Source of the DNA: Timema cristinae
Taxonomy: Eukaryota; Arthropoda; Insecta; Phasmatodea; Timematidae
NCBI GenBank assembly: GCA_039000515.1
Contig: JBCFYV010000225.1
Span: 35,301-99,300, forward strand
Direction of reading: 5' to 3'
DNA length: 64,000 nt
Below the pieces are notes generated by a model. That model had not been told where the DNA came from. It ran no database searches and worked only from the letters and a program-made list of their open reading frames with translations. The translations under genes and the position numbers were made by a program. This document shows, one piece after another, positions 33,307 through 44,149 of the stretch (position 1 is its first letter; every line of letters starts with the position of its first letter).

Positions 33307-33930
33307 ATGCTAATCAGTACGTGTCATGAGGCGAAGAAGAGGGGAGGTTTGTTGGATAAGATAATCAATAATCTACCGTTTGAAGCGCATATACCCGGAT
33401 ACCAGTACTGCGGACCGGGAACAAAGTTGAAAAAACGATTGAAACGGGGCGATCCTGGAATAAACGAGTTAGATCGACACTGTAAAGAACACGATATCGC
33501 CTACTCCAAGGTGAAAGATCTTGCAGGACGTCATACTGCAGATCGTGAACTTATAGAGAAATCGTGGAAAAGATTACTCGCGCCAGACTCGAAGTTGGGT
33601 GAGAAAGCCGCCGCATGGGCAATCACCAACGCTATGAAAGCTAAAGCCAAGATGGGTTCAGGTCTAAAGAAGAAGAAGACTCAACGTCGTCAGCGACGTC
33701 CTACTACTACTACTAGACGTCGTAAGAAGAAGGGAGGAATTCTACCTATACTACCTTTGATCGCAGCGCTTGGAGCCGTCGCCGGAGGAGCCGCAGGAAT
33801 CACCAAGGCCGTACAAAGTGCTAAGGCGAATACGAAACAATTGAACGAGGCTCAGAGACATAATCGTACGCTCGAAGCTATCGCCATGGGGAAAGTTATG
33901 TATCTACGACCTTACCCGAAATTAAAATGA
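33307..33930 (+). CDS. Minor virion protein with parvovirus-type phospholipase A2 domain and membrane-active tail
   Basis: 207 codons. The phospholipase part (about residues 30-90) has the calcium-loop motif YCGPGTK and the catalytic pair in KEHDIAYS, as in the VP1-unique region of parvoviruses, where it breaches endosomal membranes during entry. After it come a strongly basic stretch (about 118-142, KKKTQRRQRR) and a Gly/Ala/Leu-rich hydrophobic segment (about 143-165). These resemble the basic core and membrane-lytic peptides of adenovirus-type minor proteins. The start at 33,307 is the only in-frame ATG, but a conserved CGTGTCATGAGG-like word just downstream in both copies hints at another organisation. 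The stop at 33,930 directly abuts the protease frame. Confidence 0.88.
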   Translation: MLISTCHEAKKRGGLLDKIINNLPFEAHIPGYQYCGPGTKLKKRLKRGDPGINELDRHCKEHDIAYSKVKDLAGRHTADRELIEKSWKRLLAPDSKLGEKAAAWAITNAMKAKAKMGSGLKKKKTQRRQRRPTTTTRRRKKKGGILPILPLIAALGAVAGGAAGITKAVQSAKANTKQLNEAQRHNRTLEAIAMGKVMYLRPYPKLK

Positions 33931-34287
33931 CTACCTAAACGTGCCCTTAGTGAAACGGATCTGCGCAAGTATGCCGTCGAGTTAAAAATCCCCTTCTTTA
34001 GAGGAGTATTTGCGAGAGATGCATTACCTAATGGTCCTCCTTGGAAGATAGAGAACGCCATCATCAATCTTGACGATGATAGTGGTAAGGGTACGCATTG
34101 AGTGGCGTATAAGAAAAACGGTGAACGGGCGGTTTACTTCGATAGTTTCGGTGATCTAAGGCCACCGCTCGAACTTGCCCAATATCTCAGAGGAATACCC
34201 ATCACATATAATCATACTCGGTATCAAGAGTACGGCACCGTTTTATGCGGACATCTTTGTTTAGCTTTCCTTAAATACTCACGTTGA
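33931..34287 (+). pseudogene. Adenain-like cysteine protease with a nonsense codon beside the catalytic His
   Basis: This is a C5-type maturation protease that would process capsid precursors. The reading frame is recognisable from 33,931 (LPKRALSETDLRKYA) to the stop at 34,287. The catalytic His is in GTH (34,096-34,098), the acidic residue in VYFDSFGD, and the Cys in LCGHLCLAF (TGC at 34,246-34,248). The codon right after the catalytic His is TGA (34,099-34,101), where the family has Trp. The second copy appears to have TGG there. No ATG is visible at the beginning because the frame follows the phospholipase stop without one. It is therefore doubly broken as given. Confidence 0.85.
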
Positions 34288-34305
34288 CGTTCGAACTTAG
34301 TAAAT

Positions 34306-35016
34306 ATGTCTATGACACTTACACTGAGAGGTCAGAGTTTGAATCTGACAGAGAACTACTTCCCGCATATCCTGCTCGGAGAAGAGAATCGTGAAGAAGA
34401 ATGGTTCATCGGACTGATCAATCTGGCCACGTTCAATTCCATACCGAACATTGACGAACGTAATAATAAATTTTTTTGCGACGGTAAAGAGTATACAGTC
34501 CCTCCAGGCACCTATGAACTTGAGGCGTTGGATCGATTCTTGCGAAGGGAAGTCCCGAGTAACGTAAAGCTCTCGATTATCGGTGACCCTAGCACTTTAA
34601 AGAGCTATATCACTTGCAATAAACCTATCGACTTTACCCGACCTGGTACGTTTGCATCCTCGCTAGGGTTCGACCCAGTCATACTTCCTGCAGGGAAGAC
34701 GCACATATCTACCAATACTGTGAATATTCTTCACGTGAATGTGATCCGTGTAGAATGTAGTCTCGTTAGCGGGACTTACGTCAACGGAGAACCGAGTCAT
34801 ACCTTGCACGAGTTCAGCATGACCGTCCCGCCAGGCTATAAGATAGTGGAAGCGCCTAACAATATCATTTACCTTCCGGTAACGAAGCGAGTAATAGAGT
34901 CTATCTCGGTACGACTTGTTGACGAGCGAGGAGATATCGTCAACTTTAGAGACGAGACTATATCACTACGTCTACATCTGAAACGACTCGCTGGAGATGG
35001 TACTCGTACTAGATAA
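34306..35016 (+). CDS. Penton-like minor capsid protein (single jelly roll)
   Basis: 236 codons, intact. It follows the protease by 18 bp and precedes the major capsid gene, the usual place of the Polinton minor capsid (penton) gene. The protein is rich in beta strands and polar loops: an N-terminal TLRGQSLNL, an internal FTRPGTFASSLGFDP and a C-terminal block ending ETISLRLHLKRL. These are the repeated pattern seen in Polinton penton proteins. It should form the fivefold vertices. There is no transmembrane segment or signal peptide. The counterpart is at 55,545-56,214. Confidence 0.82.
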   Translation: MSMTLTLRGQSLNLTENYFPHILLGEENREEEWFIGLINLATFNSIPNIDERNNKFFCDGKEYTVPPGTYELEALDRFLRREVPSNVKLSIIGDPSTLKSYITCNKPIDFTRPGTFASSLGFDPVILPAGKTHISTNTVNILHVNVIRVECSLVSGTYVNGEPSHTLHEFSMTVPPGYKIVEAPNNIIYLPVTKRVIESISVRLVDERGDIVNFRDETISLRLHLKRLAGDGTRTR

Positions 35017-35126
35017 AACAAGACGGCGAAGTCTTCCTCGAAACATTGAGAGAAGGACAGTGAAAGCGTTAAAACACCTGCCAATAAACTCTATTTAAGA
35101 CGTCTAGGTTACTCGTTACGAAAATA

Positions 35127-36361
35127 ATGGATGACGTCGTGGATATTCTGAACATTGGGGAGTGTCGCTTTTGATACAGCCTTGGCCAGTTTTCCAGTAT
35201 CATTCCTACGCCTCGTATATTCCCGGTCCGTTAGCTAACGGGAACGAGCTTAGGATATCTATCCAGCAAGAAGGGTTATGCACCCTACCTCACCGCTCTC
35301 TGCTACATATCAAAGGGCGACTACTTTTGAATACGGGAGAACCTGGAAGCACTTCGAGAATTGTTAATAACGGAATACTGCATCTATTCTCAAGAATCGC
35401 CTATGAGATCAACGGGGTAGAGATTGATCAATCGAGAGATGTGGGTATTTCGACCCAACTTAAAAACTATCTATCTATAAGGAATGGTTGGCAGACTCAT
35501 CTTTCAAACGCGGGTTGGAGGTTTGAAGGAGTTCACGTACATGCTGAAACGGGCATCTTTGACGTATGCATCCCTTTACGTCTCATACTAGGATTCGTTG
35601 AAGACTATTCCCGAATACTGATCAACGCGAAACAAGAGCTGGTGCTAGTTCGTTCCACCAGCGACAACAAACGCTTTACAAAGAGCCCCACCTCCTGCTG
35701 CAGAGACACCCTCTAGGATTGAGTTAAGTAAAATATCTTGGCTTGTACCACATATAAAGACTGATGATATCAATCGTCTCAACCTGCTTAATTTCATCAA
35801 GTGCGGGAGGATCATCGAGCTACCTTTCCGTACTTGGGAATTGTACGAGTACCTAACGTACCCACCTCTAATCAGCATGATTGGACTGTGAAAACGTCAA
35901 CTTTGCTGGAGAAACCTCGTTACGTTGTTTTCGCGCTTCAGACCGGACGGAACAATACGACGGTAGCAGATAGAAGTATTTTTGACCATTGTAATTTACG
36001 TAATGCTAAACTCTATCTAAATTCTAACATGTACCCTTATGAGGATATGAACTTGAACTTTAGACAAGATTCCTTCTCGAAATTATACGAAGACTACGCC
36101 AATTTCCAGACTTCGTACTACGGAACGAGCGCCTCTTTACCTTTACTTGATTCTTCCCATTTCAAGTCTCACGCACCCATCGTTGTGTTCGATGCCAGCC
36201 GACAGGAAGATACTCTCAAGGACGGTATGGTGACGTGTCGTATAACGTTCGAGACGGAGGAAAATATCCCTGTAAATACCAAGGCGTTTTGTCTCATCAT
36301 TCACGATAGAGTGGTCCGCTATAACCCTTCAAGCAGTGATGTAAGCAAGATGACATCATAA
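35127..36361 (+). pseudogene. Major capsid protein, double jelly roll, with about three frameshifts
   Basis: The start is ATG 35,127, a position conserved in the second copy (55,439). The sequence begins with a short acidic helix, shifts frame near 35,158, and continues with QPWPVFQYHSYASYIPG and an ARRIAYEINGVEID-like jelly-roll strand. It shifts again near 35,680 and near 35,860, then finishes with NLRNAKLYLNSNMYP and NTKAFCLIIHDR. The length, about 410 codons, fits Polinton double-jelly-roll capsids, which build the icosahedral shell as hexon-like trimers. As given no complete capsid protein can be made. The frameshifts could be real decay or assembly errors; surrounding genes in this copy are mostly clean, which favours real. 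Confidence 0.85.
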
Positions 36362-36473
36362 AGAGGGAAGACCTAATTGTTCTCAACTATTAAAGGAACT
36401 GAGAGGATGTCTCGGCTACAGAGTGTTATCGGTGACGATAGTGTCAAGTACAGACTAGACAAACCCTGCTAAA

Positions 36474-36779
36474 ATGTCTGAGTACTCTGCGAATGGTTTA
36501 AGAATTTTAAGTCTGATTGGTCAAAACTTTTGCGATCTAACCAAGAGTGCGATGCGGAACGATACGAGTTCGGTTATTCCAGCATTGCTTCATATGATAG
36601 CCCTGATAAACGAGTATAAAGAGTACATAGATTTCAATAAGTTATCATGCGTCTGCGGTCAAGATGAGGTTGACATGACCACACGGAAGAAGAAAACTAC
36701 AGACGCTTCTAAACGTAAGCTCGGAAAGAAGATGGAGCCTGCAAAGAAGAAGCCTCGAGAGGAGTCGGAGGAAGCGTAA
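36474..36779 (+). CDS. Small basic-tailed Polinton protein, 101 aa, unknown
   Basis: I do not recognise the family. The N-terminal part is helical and hydrophobic (LRILSLIGQNF, then IPALLHMIALINEYKEYI). It is followed by a CVCGQ pair of cysteines and a very basic C-terminus with several Lys-Lys-Lys runs ending in acidic residues. The tail looks like a nuclear-localisation or DNA-condensing segment, so a core or assembly role is possible but inferred. It is the last gene of the plus-strand virion cluster. A recognisable counterpart sits at the same place in the second copy (53,830-54,126), arguing it is real. Confidence 0.7.
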   Translation: MSEYSANGLRILSLIGQNFCDLTKSAMRNDTSSVIPALLHMIALINEYKEYIDFNKLSCVCGQDEVDMTTRKKKTTDASKRKLGKKMEPAKKKPREESEEA

Positions 36780-36789
36780 GTCCTCGATT

Positions 36790-37930
36790 ATCACAAGAAT
36801 TAATGATGATTGGATTAAACGTACGAATCTTGTAATAGGGCTCTAATGATTGGAAAAAAATAAATGTTTAATATATGAATCTTGTAATTAACATTTAATG
36901 ATTGAAAAAAATGTTTAATGTATGAATCTTGTAATAGGGTTCTAATGATTTTAACTTTTAATGTTGTTTAACGTAATTAACTTTTAATGAAAAATTTGGA
37001 ATAAATGTTTAATAAAGAATTATTGATTATAACTTTCATTGTATCATTTAATCAGTGAGGAGGGAGAGGAGACGGATGAAGGTAAGGAAAGAAATAATGA
37101 AAAAATACCATCCATAATTATGAATCTTGTAAAAGAATTAATGAAAGAGGAAAAAAATGTTTAATGTAATTAACTTTAAATGTATGAATCTTGTAAAGAA
37201 TTAACGAGGATTAGAAAAAAATAAATGTTTAATGTAATTAACTTTTAAACGTATGAATCTTGTAATAGGGTTCTAATGATTGAAAAAAAAAATGTTTAAG
37301 TTCTAATGATTTTAACTTTTAATGATTGAAAATAAATGATTAATGTAATTAACTTTTTTAAAAGTAAATCTTTAACGTAATTAACTTTTAATGAAAAATT
37401 AGAAAAAAATGTTTAATATAATTAGCTTTAAACGCATGAATCTTGTAATAGATTTTTAAAAAAATAAAGAATTATTGATTATAACTTTCATTGTATTATT
37501 TAATCAATGAGGGGAAGAGGAGGGAGGATGAAGGGAAGGAAAGAAATATAGAAAAAACACCATCCATAATTAATTCTATTTAATGAATATAAAGATTTAA
37601 AACACATAGATACATACTAAATTAGTCGTTTTTTTCACAAGTTATAGTTCTTGAAATTGTTGTTTTTTTTATTTAAAACACATAGATACAAGTTATAGTT
37701 CTTGAAATTGTTTTTTTATTTAATGAATATAAAGATTTAAAACACATAGATACATACTAAATTAGTTGGGTTTTTTTTCCACAATTATAGTTCTTGAAAT
37801 TATACATTAACACTAATCACTTACACATATAGTACAGGACGTGAATATTTTTTTAATCACTTACAGTATAGAACATGAATATTTTTTGTTTCAATCACTT
37901 ACAGTACTGAACATGAATTTTTTTAGGTTT
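36790..37930. repeat. A/T-rich tandem repeats between the virion cluster and polymerase
   Basis: Units built from GTATGAATCTTGTAATAGGG, TTCTAATGATTG, AATGTTTAATG and TAATTAACTTTTAATG recur throughout, with a larger duplicated block containing ATTGATTATAACTTTCATT and a GAGGGAGGA word (near 37,020 and 37,470). Copies of AGTTATAGTTCTTGAAATTG and of CACTTACA-TA-A follow toward the polymerase end. No gene. Confidence 0.85.
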
Positions 37931-37965
37931 AGTTATGATTTTTTTTTTCATAGACGCACTGTTCA

Positions 37966-40900
37966 CTATAGATTTGACGGTCTGATTGAGTAATGGGACC
38001 ATGGAAGAGTATTGACAGTTCCTGGTACTTTATATCTTTTGTCGTCGATAGAGCATAGAGCGACCCTATTGAATTTTTGTGTGTAAAGTTTGAATCCTAC
38101 AGCTCTTATTGAACGAGCTTCTCTCATGACTATCGTCTCATCTGTCAAACAATTACGATAATCCTCTAATGAAAGCGTTCTTAACGCGCTACTCTTCACC
38201 CCTTTAGCCTTGAGAGTCTCCCCAACTCCTTGTACTGAGAATGAATAGAGTTTAGGACGTAAACCAATGAACTCAGTGATGATCTGACCTCGAGTCTCGT
38301 CTTTTAGTTAACCGAGCACCCCTTTATTTTACTACGGGCATCCTGTAAACATTGTCTTGTCCGTAGGTGGAGGTGTCCAGATACTCATTAGCTAACAGGG
38401 CGAGTCTCTGGTATGCATCTTCAACAGTCATGTAGTAGAGAAGTGAGTCAGTATCATTGTATTGAAGTTTTAACGTACCTTGGGGGAAGGCAGGGATCAT
38501 AACCTGGTAATGCAGACCGTACATGACTACCTTCGAGATTTCCAAAATGGCGAATCCCGCATAGATAGGCATATAAAAGTAAATCTCTTGCGGCTCCATC
38601 TCGATGATGACTGGGTTTTCTGACACTATCGAGGGGTTTTTAAAGTTAGGACTGGCTATGAGGTTACCCGCTCCAAATTTCCCATCCCACTGGTAGCTAT
38701 CTTTATCGTACGGTAAGCTCTCTTGTTAGATATGAGGCGGCCAAATGCGGCATTGTTCATCAGTTTGAAAAACATGTTTTCAAATTGATTACTCGCTTTA
38801 CTCCTCATTTCCGCGTTCAACCTGATATACGGAGCCATCCACGGTGCTTGCTTGAAACTGAGAGAATACGGTGAACTCTCCTCAGTTTCAACCCGTTCGC
38901 TAAACATAGCTTTAGATGACGGTAGTGAATGACGTACCGGTCTTATCAGCTAAAGTTGTTAACAGTTTCTCATGTTTCCCTACGGGTGGAATCCCTTTCT
39001 CAGGGACAGAACGGCAAGTCAGAATGAGCGTCGTGCACAAGTTGCGGGTATTCAAGATCTACCTGCAAGATATAGCCCGTATCCGATTCATCCTCTACTT
39101 TTAGCATGTCCAATCGAGCAATTTCGTCATCTTCGAGCCACCTGAACTCTCCATAGGGAAGTGAGGACAGCATACTAAATGAATAGAGTCCATTTACGTC
39201 TAGATAGAAAATGTAGGACTCTGGCTTGGAAGGATCAAACGCGTCCATATAGCGATTATTCGCTACAGCGTGACGATTAGCCACAAAACATATCCCTCCG
39301 CGGATAGCTCCCTCAATGAATTGATGAGTGTTCACATCATCGATTAATTCGAGCCGTACCGTGTTATTCTCAATAGAGCCTGGTACGCTAGACTGGGAGC
39401 TGTAAGGGACCATCTGGGATCGAGCCTATACGTCTTCATGCAGAGATCACGAAAGTTCTCAAAGACGTCGCCCAGTAAAGTTACATCCGTGTACAGTAGA
39501 GGTTCGAATAGTCCCAAAAAATTCTTACATTCGAATACTCGCCAACCTCACAGGCGTGATCATAGTCTTCCAGAGAGATATGACTATCCGTGAGCGCGTT
39601 GAAAATTTATCTTTGCTCGGTAACTGAGTCTCGTCTAGCCGCTCGAATGAATCAATATAATCATAGGGGAACACTCCTTTTTTGTGTGACTAATTTGAAG
39701 CGTTCATCCTCGGGATGACACTTACGCGTGATTTTAAGTTGCCCGGGTTCGAGGTAAGATACGCATTTCTCTAAGGAAGTACATAGAAAACTGAAACTAT
39801 CTATAATTTTAATTGTGATCCCTCGAAACCCGCACCAAATATATTTCATGATTACTTTGAATCTTCCCATAGTCTCTCCAATAACTCTGACTTTTAGCGG
39901 ATTGATGAGAACGCTCTCTCCCGTGAACGGATCAGTTTCTCTACGTTCAACGAGTGATTCTAGAAGGAAAAAATTATCGTAGCAACGTGCGTTATGGATT
40001 ACTACGCTCAGGTGACTCGGGTTCTTGTAATTATATTACACCCTGCGTGACAACTCCCGATAAAGCCCAGTAGAGTGACAATGATCCATAACCCGAATAT
40101 CATCATTCTTGTAGGGCTTCTCGCATATATGCAATGAGAGGCTGTATTATGAGCGTCTCTTTGAGCAGGAGTTAACGGTTTCATCGGTACAACTGTACTA
40201 TAGTACTCTAGTACACTCCTCGCAGTATCTATGAGCGCCTCAACAAATTGTTCAATACAATCTTTTCCCGTGAAATGACGGTACTCGAGAGACTATCGTC
40301 AAAATTACATTTAACGTACATTCCTACAGAATAAGCTACATGACGCTGAACATTCTCAGTATATGAAAATTTTGGGTCGGGATCACTCGTCTCTATAGGC
40401 ATAAGTAGGCTCTCCAGGTCAGCATATACGATAAATCCTGTTTTCTCCCTGCTGCTTATACTGAGTGAACGTGAGGAATTTATCCTGCCCTTGAGGGAAT
40501 GTACTCCTTACCGCGTCGAATTTTATACATGCCTCTTTATGTTTTGTGAGTTTGTTTTCAGTCAAAAAAGCGGACAGGCATCTATCACAAAAGTATCTAC
40601 GTCCCCGCTAGACACTCGCGGTAGTTTAGGGTTTATTAACCGTGACAGATTTTTAATTCCGCTGAAATGATAATGTTCTGTCCCGTGTACTCTTATCATG
40701 AATAAACGTACATGTCTAGCGCGCTCTTTAGCATGACGTGTACGGGATCATTACTAGTTTTTTTAGAGGTGTCAGCAGTATCAATATAAGAGTCACTCCC
40801 ATCATGCTTTGCAGTGTACACATTTACAGATATATCGTTAAGCTTTTCAAAACGCTCGATTATCTCATTTGGAAAGGGAGAGGGATCCCCATCTAGATTC

Positions 40901-41590
40901 AACACGTCTCGAAAATTAGGGTAAGAGGATAAACGTTGAGCTTTTCCCGTCGGTTCAAAAAGACAGGATAAAACAGAATACAGGGAAACAATGACCTTCT
41001 TCACATTGCACATTTATTCAGTGCTTTCCGGTTGGCTATAGTTTCCGGATTTGAACCCGAGCCCCGATCGTGAAAACCGTGTTTTTAGATAGATTTATTC
41101 TCATCTCCCAATGTACCGTCATAACATCCAACCTGAGTCTCTAGAAACAAAACCTTCAATTTGAGCAAATAGGGGGAAAACTACATTATTCTCATATAAC
41201 TCTTCCAAGTTTGTAGTGCTAAATATACCGCATAGACTAGAGTTGAAATACCCTTTCTCAATTCACCTTCGGTTAGGATGTCTAAACTCGCAAATGAGGC
41301 TGCAATTTACCTTTATCGAGTCATTTGCAATTGTTTCTTCTACCGTCTTTACGTATATACCTCCGCACGCGACAAGAAACTGGACGGGATCCTTGTAAGG
41401 CAATTCGTTAGTGATAGAATAGGTTTTTATACGGTGGGTGTACGCCTGCTCATAAGTTTCAATGAGAGGCCTAACGGTTCCAGGTAAAGTCTAAACTGGA
41501 TAAATCCCGTACCTAAGTCATGTGACTGAGTCAAAAGTGTCCGGATCTGTCTATCTATATCCTCATGTCCGAGTATCAAAACGCTCGAGG
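37966..41590 (-). pseudogene. Protein-primed family B DNA polymerase, multiply frameshifted
   Basis: This replicates the element. The N-terminal region (about 41,590-41,030) has the pre-exonuclease sequence of Polinton polymerases in broken frames. An open stretch at 41,013-40,696 follows, then a C2H2-like zinc-finger segment near 40,590-40,550, an exonuclease-I-like ADLESLL near 40,420, and a DHCHSTGLYR word near 40,080. Polymerase motif A is LDVNGLYSFSM (about 39,215), motif B KLMNNAAFGR (about 38,755) and motif C YNDTDSLLY (about 38,460). The C-terminus is at 38,199-37,966. About ten frame changes or stops interrupt it. Motif A has Gly where Ser is usual (DxNSLYP). The total of about 1,200 codons fits the family. 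Confidence 0.88.
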
Positions 41591-41880
41591 TCTTAAATCA
41601 ACCCTGGTGTATGCTCAATGTATGCCTTATATACTTGTTGTGATATCACGTTTTAGATAATTAATTAAAAGTTGCTCATTCGAGGTTTAATTCACGGAGA
41701 GTATACGCTTTATTTCCATTTATTTGTCGAGATATAATAATGGAGGGAGAAGAAAAGCGCGCTCTTTTAGCTGGAGGTTCTGCCATTTAGCCTCCTCTCA
41801 TTCAGGTACGGTCCCCAGTGGGCTCTAGACGACTGTAAACAAACAAAAAGGAACGACTATAAGAGTAATCACAAAAAAAG
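41591..41880. other. Intergenic segment of the Polinton
   Basis: No gene seen. It contains the region upstream of the polymerase gene and a short purine-rich stretch. Confidence 0.4.
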
Positions 41881-42130
41881 TCTGACACCTTACCCCCCTA
41901 GACCATCAGGCTACCTAGCTGCTTCAGTCACTGCCTTACTCTCGTATTGGGAGGGTCAAGATTCGACTCTCGCCCAGGATGGTTTTTAACCTAATGGTTT
42001 TTCTAGTCTCTCTAACCATGCAAATTTGTACACATTCCCTCTAAAAATATAACCTTATTAATCCCTAAACAGTATTACTATGTAAGTGTATAACCAGAAC
42101 GGCTAGTATGGAAGATTTCTACGAAAGCTG
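41880..42130 (+). mobile_element. SINE inserted in the Polinton, tRNA-like head of a second type
   Basis: The head has a tRNA-like promoter with B-box GATTCGACTC (about 41,954) and is different from the head of the two other SINEs. The 3' part contains GTATAACCAGAACGGCTAG, which matches GTATAACCCGAACGGTTAG in the other SINEs. I could not fix a target duplication, so the ends are approximate. Non-coding. Confidence 0.65.
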
Positions 42131-42799
42131 TTTGTGATATTTTTTAGTTTACTGTAAATACAGAAAGGTTTAAATGTTTCTTTTTTTTTGTCGCTGAATG
42201 TTGCTGTCCCTCGCTCCCTTCCGTTAAAGAAGAAAAGAGAAGAGAAGAAGGTAACAAAAAAAGTGTGTTTAAACTCCCTGGATCCCTTCTGTTAAAAGAG
42301 AGTGGAAAATGTCTGTTTAAACTCATTTCAAAAACGACTCAAGTAGGTGTTTTTTTTTAAAACTATTCACTCGTGTTAAATTCTCGATATTCCTTTTAAA
42401 GAATTATTAACCATGACGAAAATGTACTTAAACTATTTACATTTTCACCTGAAAACAATTCAATGATTATTGACTTAGGTCTTACGAGGAATAGATTAAA
42501 CACAATTATCCTTGGAAGTGAGGTTTGAACCTTGTATTGTTAGTTAATGATGTAAACAATTCCTTTTTTTAAACTATTCATTCGTTGATTATTGGCCAGG
42601 ACCGAGGATTGAACCCTGGACCTCTATGTTTACCAGGTTTATTATTGAGTGTCAATTGAAGGAGCTGTTGTCCCGGTTTACCGTAAATGTAACCATCAGG
42701 CCTAAATTTTGATGACATGTCATCTTTTTTTGTTACATATAATTTCTCATAATTACATAATAAACTGTTCATGAAAATTCTGTATTTTTTTTTTGAATT
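42131..42799. other. Polinton intergenic DNA with terminal-repeat-like words
   Basis: It carries words also found in the terminal repeats, such as CCTTGTATTGTTAGTTAA and GATTATTGACTTAG, but no gene. A short run of AGAGAAG and poly-T tracts is present. Confidence 0.5.
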
Positions 42800-43370
42800 T
42801 AAGGTCATATTCCTTGATTTGTTTAATTTTTTAGGTCTGATTAGGCCTATTGCGTAATTAATGTTGAATAATAACTTATCTTTAGTGTCACTTTTATAAA
42901 TAATCTTGAGCAATTGAGTAATTGATATAAATTTCTCCAATTTAGTTAATTAACCCAAGAACATCGCAAGTTAATTGTTTAATTTTTTTTTGGTCTGATT
43001 AGGTCTATTCGCATAATTCATGTTGAAAAAAGTAACTTATATTTAGTTCACTTTTAATAAATAATCTTGAACAATCGAGTAATTGATATATTACTCCAAT
43101 TTAGTTTAAATTAACCCCTAAGAATCATCGCAAGTTAATTGTTTATTTTTTTAGGGCTGATTAGGCCTATTGCATAATTCATGTTGAATAAGTAACTTAT
43201 ATTTAGTGTCACTTTTAAAAAAATAATCTTGAGCAATCGAGTAATTGATATATTACTCCAATTTAGTTAATTAACCCTAAGAAAAATCGCAAGTTAATTG
43301 TTTAATTTTTTGGGTCTGATTAGGCCTATTTGCATAATTCATGTTGAAATAAACAATTCTTTTAAACTCA
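42800..43370. repeat. Tandem repeat of about 170 bp, more than three copies
   Basis: Each unit has GGTCTGATTAGGCCTATTG, CATAATTCATGTTGAATAA, CACTTTTA-AAATAATCTTGAGCAAT and GCAAGTTAATTGTTTAA in that order. Units start near 42,835, 42,998, 43,155 and 43,315. Variation is mostly small indels in poly-T and poly-A runs. Confidence 0.88.
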
Positions 43371-43582
43371 TTCAAAGTTTATTGACTTAGATTAAGTTCA
43401 GTTACCCAACAACACACACACACACACATTGTTAGTTAATGATGTAAAAATTCTTTTTAAACAATTCAAAGATTATTTTTTATTTAAATGATGTAACAAT
43501 TCTTTTTAAACTCATTCAATGATTATTGACTTTAGTTAAGTTCGCTTATCCTAACACAACACCCCACACACTTACCTTCAAA
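43371..43582. repeat. Internal copies of terminal-repeat words
   Basis: Two imperfect copies of TTTAAACTCATTCAATGATTATTGACTTAG with CA-rich tracts, like those inside the right terminal repeat at 44,440-44,560, lie between the tandem array and the small gene. Confidence 0.6.
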
Positions 43583-43840
43583 GTTCAGGTGGCTGTTTTG
43601 GTGGCGGAGAGAAACCTTTTGTAAACAAGTAGTAGATCCTCTTTCGAGATATCCTCTATCTGAACGTCGCTGAGCGTCGAAAAATTTCGGGGCAGCCAAA
43701 CTTGATACTTGGCATCGACCCACAGTAAGTATACGATGACCGAACGCGTATTTACCGTTTTTTATTGAAAAATACGGTACGCGTGACCTATCTCCAATCA
43801 GTCAATTTTACGTGGAAGTATCTCATTACTTCCCACCTCC
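43583..43840 (-). pseudogene. Small conserved Polinton protein with KYxVWLPxxF motif, frameshifted
   Basis: On the minus strand the sequence reads, in two frames, an NGKYAFGHR segment and then AKYQVWLPRNFSTLSD followed by a DISKEDLLLVYKRF segment to a stop at about 43,583. I recognise this arrangement (a beta strand with FG-RR, then a KYQVFLP-RF word and a LSK-DL-LVY word) from small proteins of about 90-120 residues common in insect Polinton-like elements. The function is unknown to me; the compact beta-rich pattern could suit a nucleic-acid-binding fold, which is inference. A paralogue with clearly different residues is at 47,015-47,238. A frame change near 43,725 breaks this copy. Confidence 0.6.
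43744..43784. repeat. Imperfect hairpin around ACGCGT
   Basis: ACGCGTA...CCGTTTTT and AAAAATACGGTACGCGT form an imperfect inverted repeat with a short TATTG loop. It lies inside the 5' part of the small gene, so it may be coincidental. Confidence 0.4.
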
Positions 43841-44149
43841 GTCAAAAATGCAGCCAAAAATTTCCCTGACGCCCATGGTTATATAGCTACCAGTTAATGT
43901 TTTGGGCTGACCACCCCTATTTATAAGCTCCAAGCCACGCCTCTCTCCCTCCCCCTCCCCCAAAGTACACGGATCTAGACCCTCAACACAAAGTATTATG
44001 ATTCTAAGCAGTCACTTGGAAAGAAATTTATGTTCTAAAATACCTTGACTGTTATGGGAATATAGGCCTTTCAAGAGCAGCTGCCCAGCTGTGCACTGCA
44101 GTCACTAGGTCAAGCCCCCCACAACACACTTCACCGTGTGGGCACCTTA
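43841..44149. other. Spacer between the small gene and the right terminal repeat
   Basis: It contains a possible promoter for the leftward small gene (CTATTTATAAGC at about 43,917-43,928) and no supported gene. A minus-strand frame at 44,052-44,348 runs into the terminal repeat and resembles nothing. Confidence 0.4.

Noticed and set aside
41216..41487. Plus-strand frames in the 41.2-41.5 kb region
   Set aside because: They are antisense to the broken N-terminal part of the polymerase gene.
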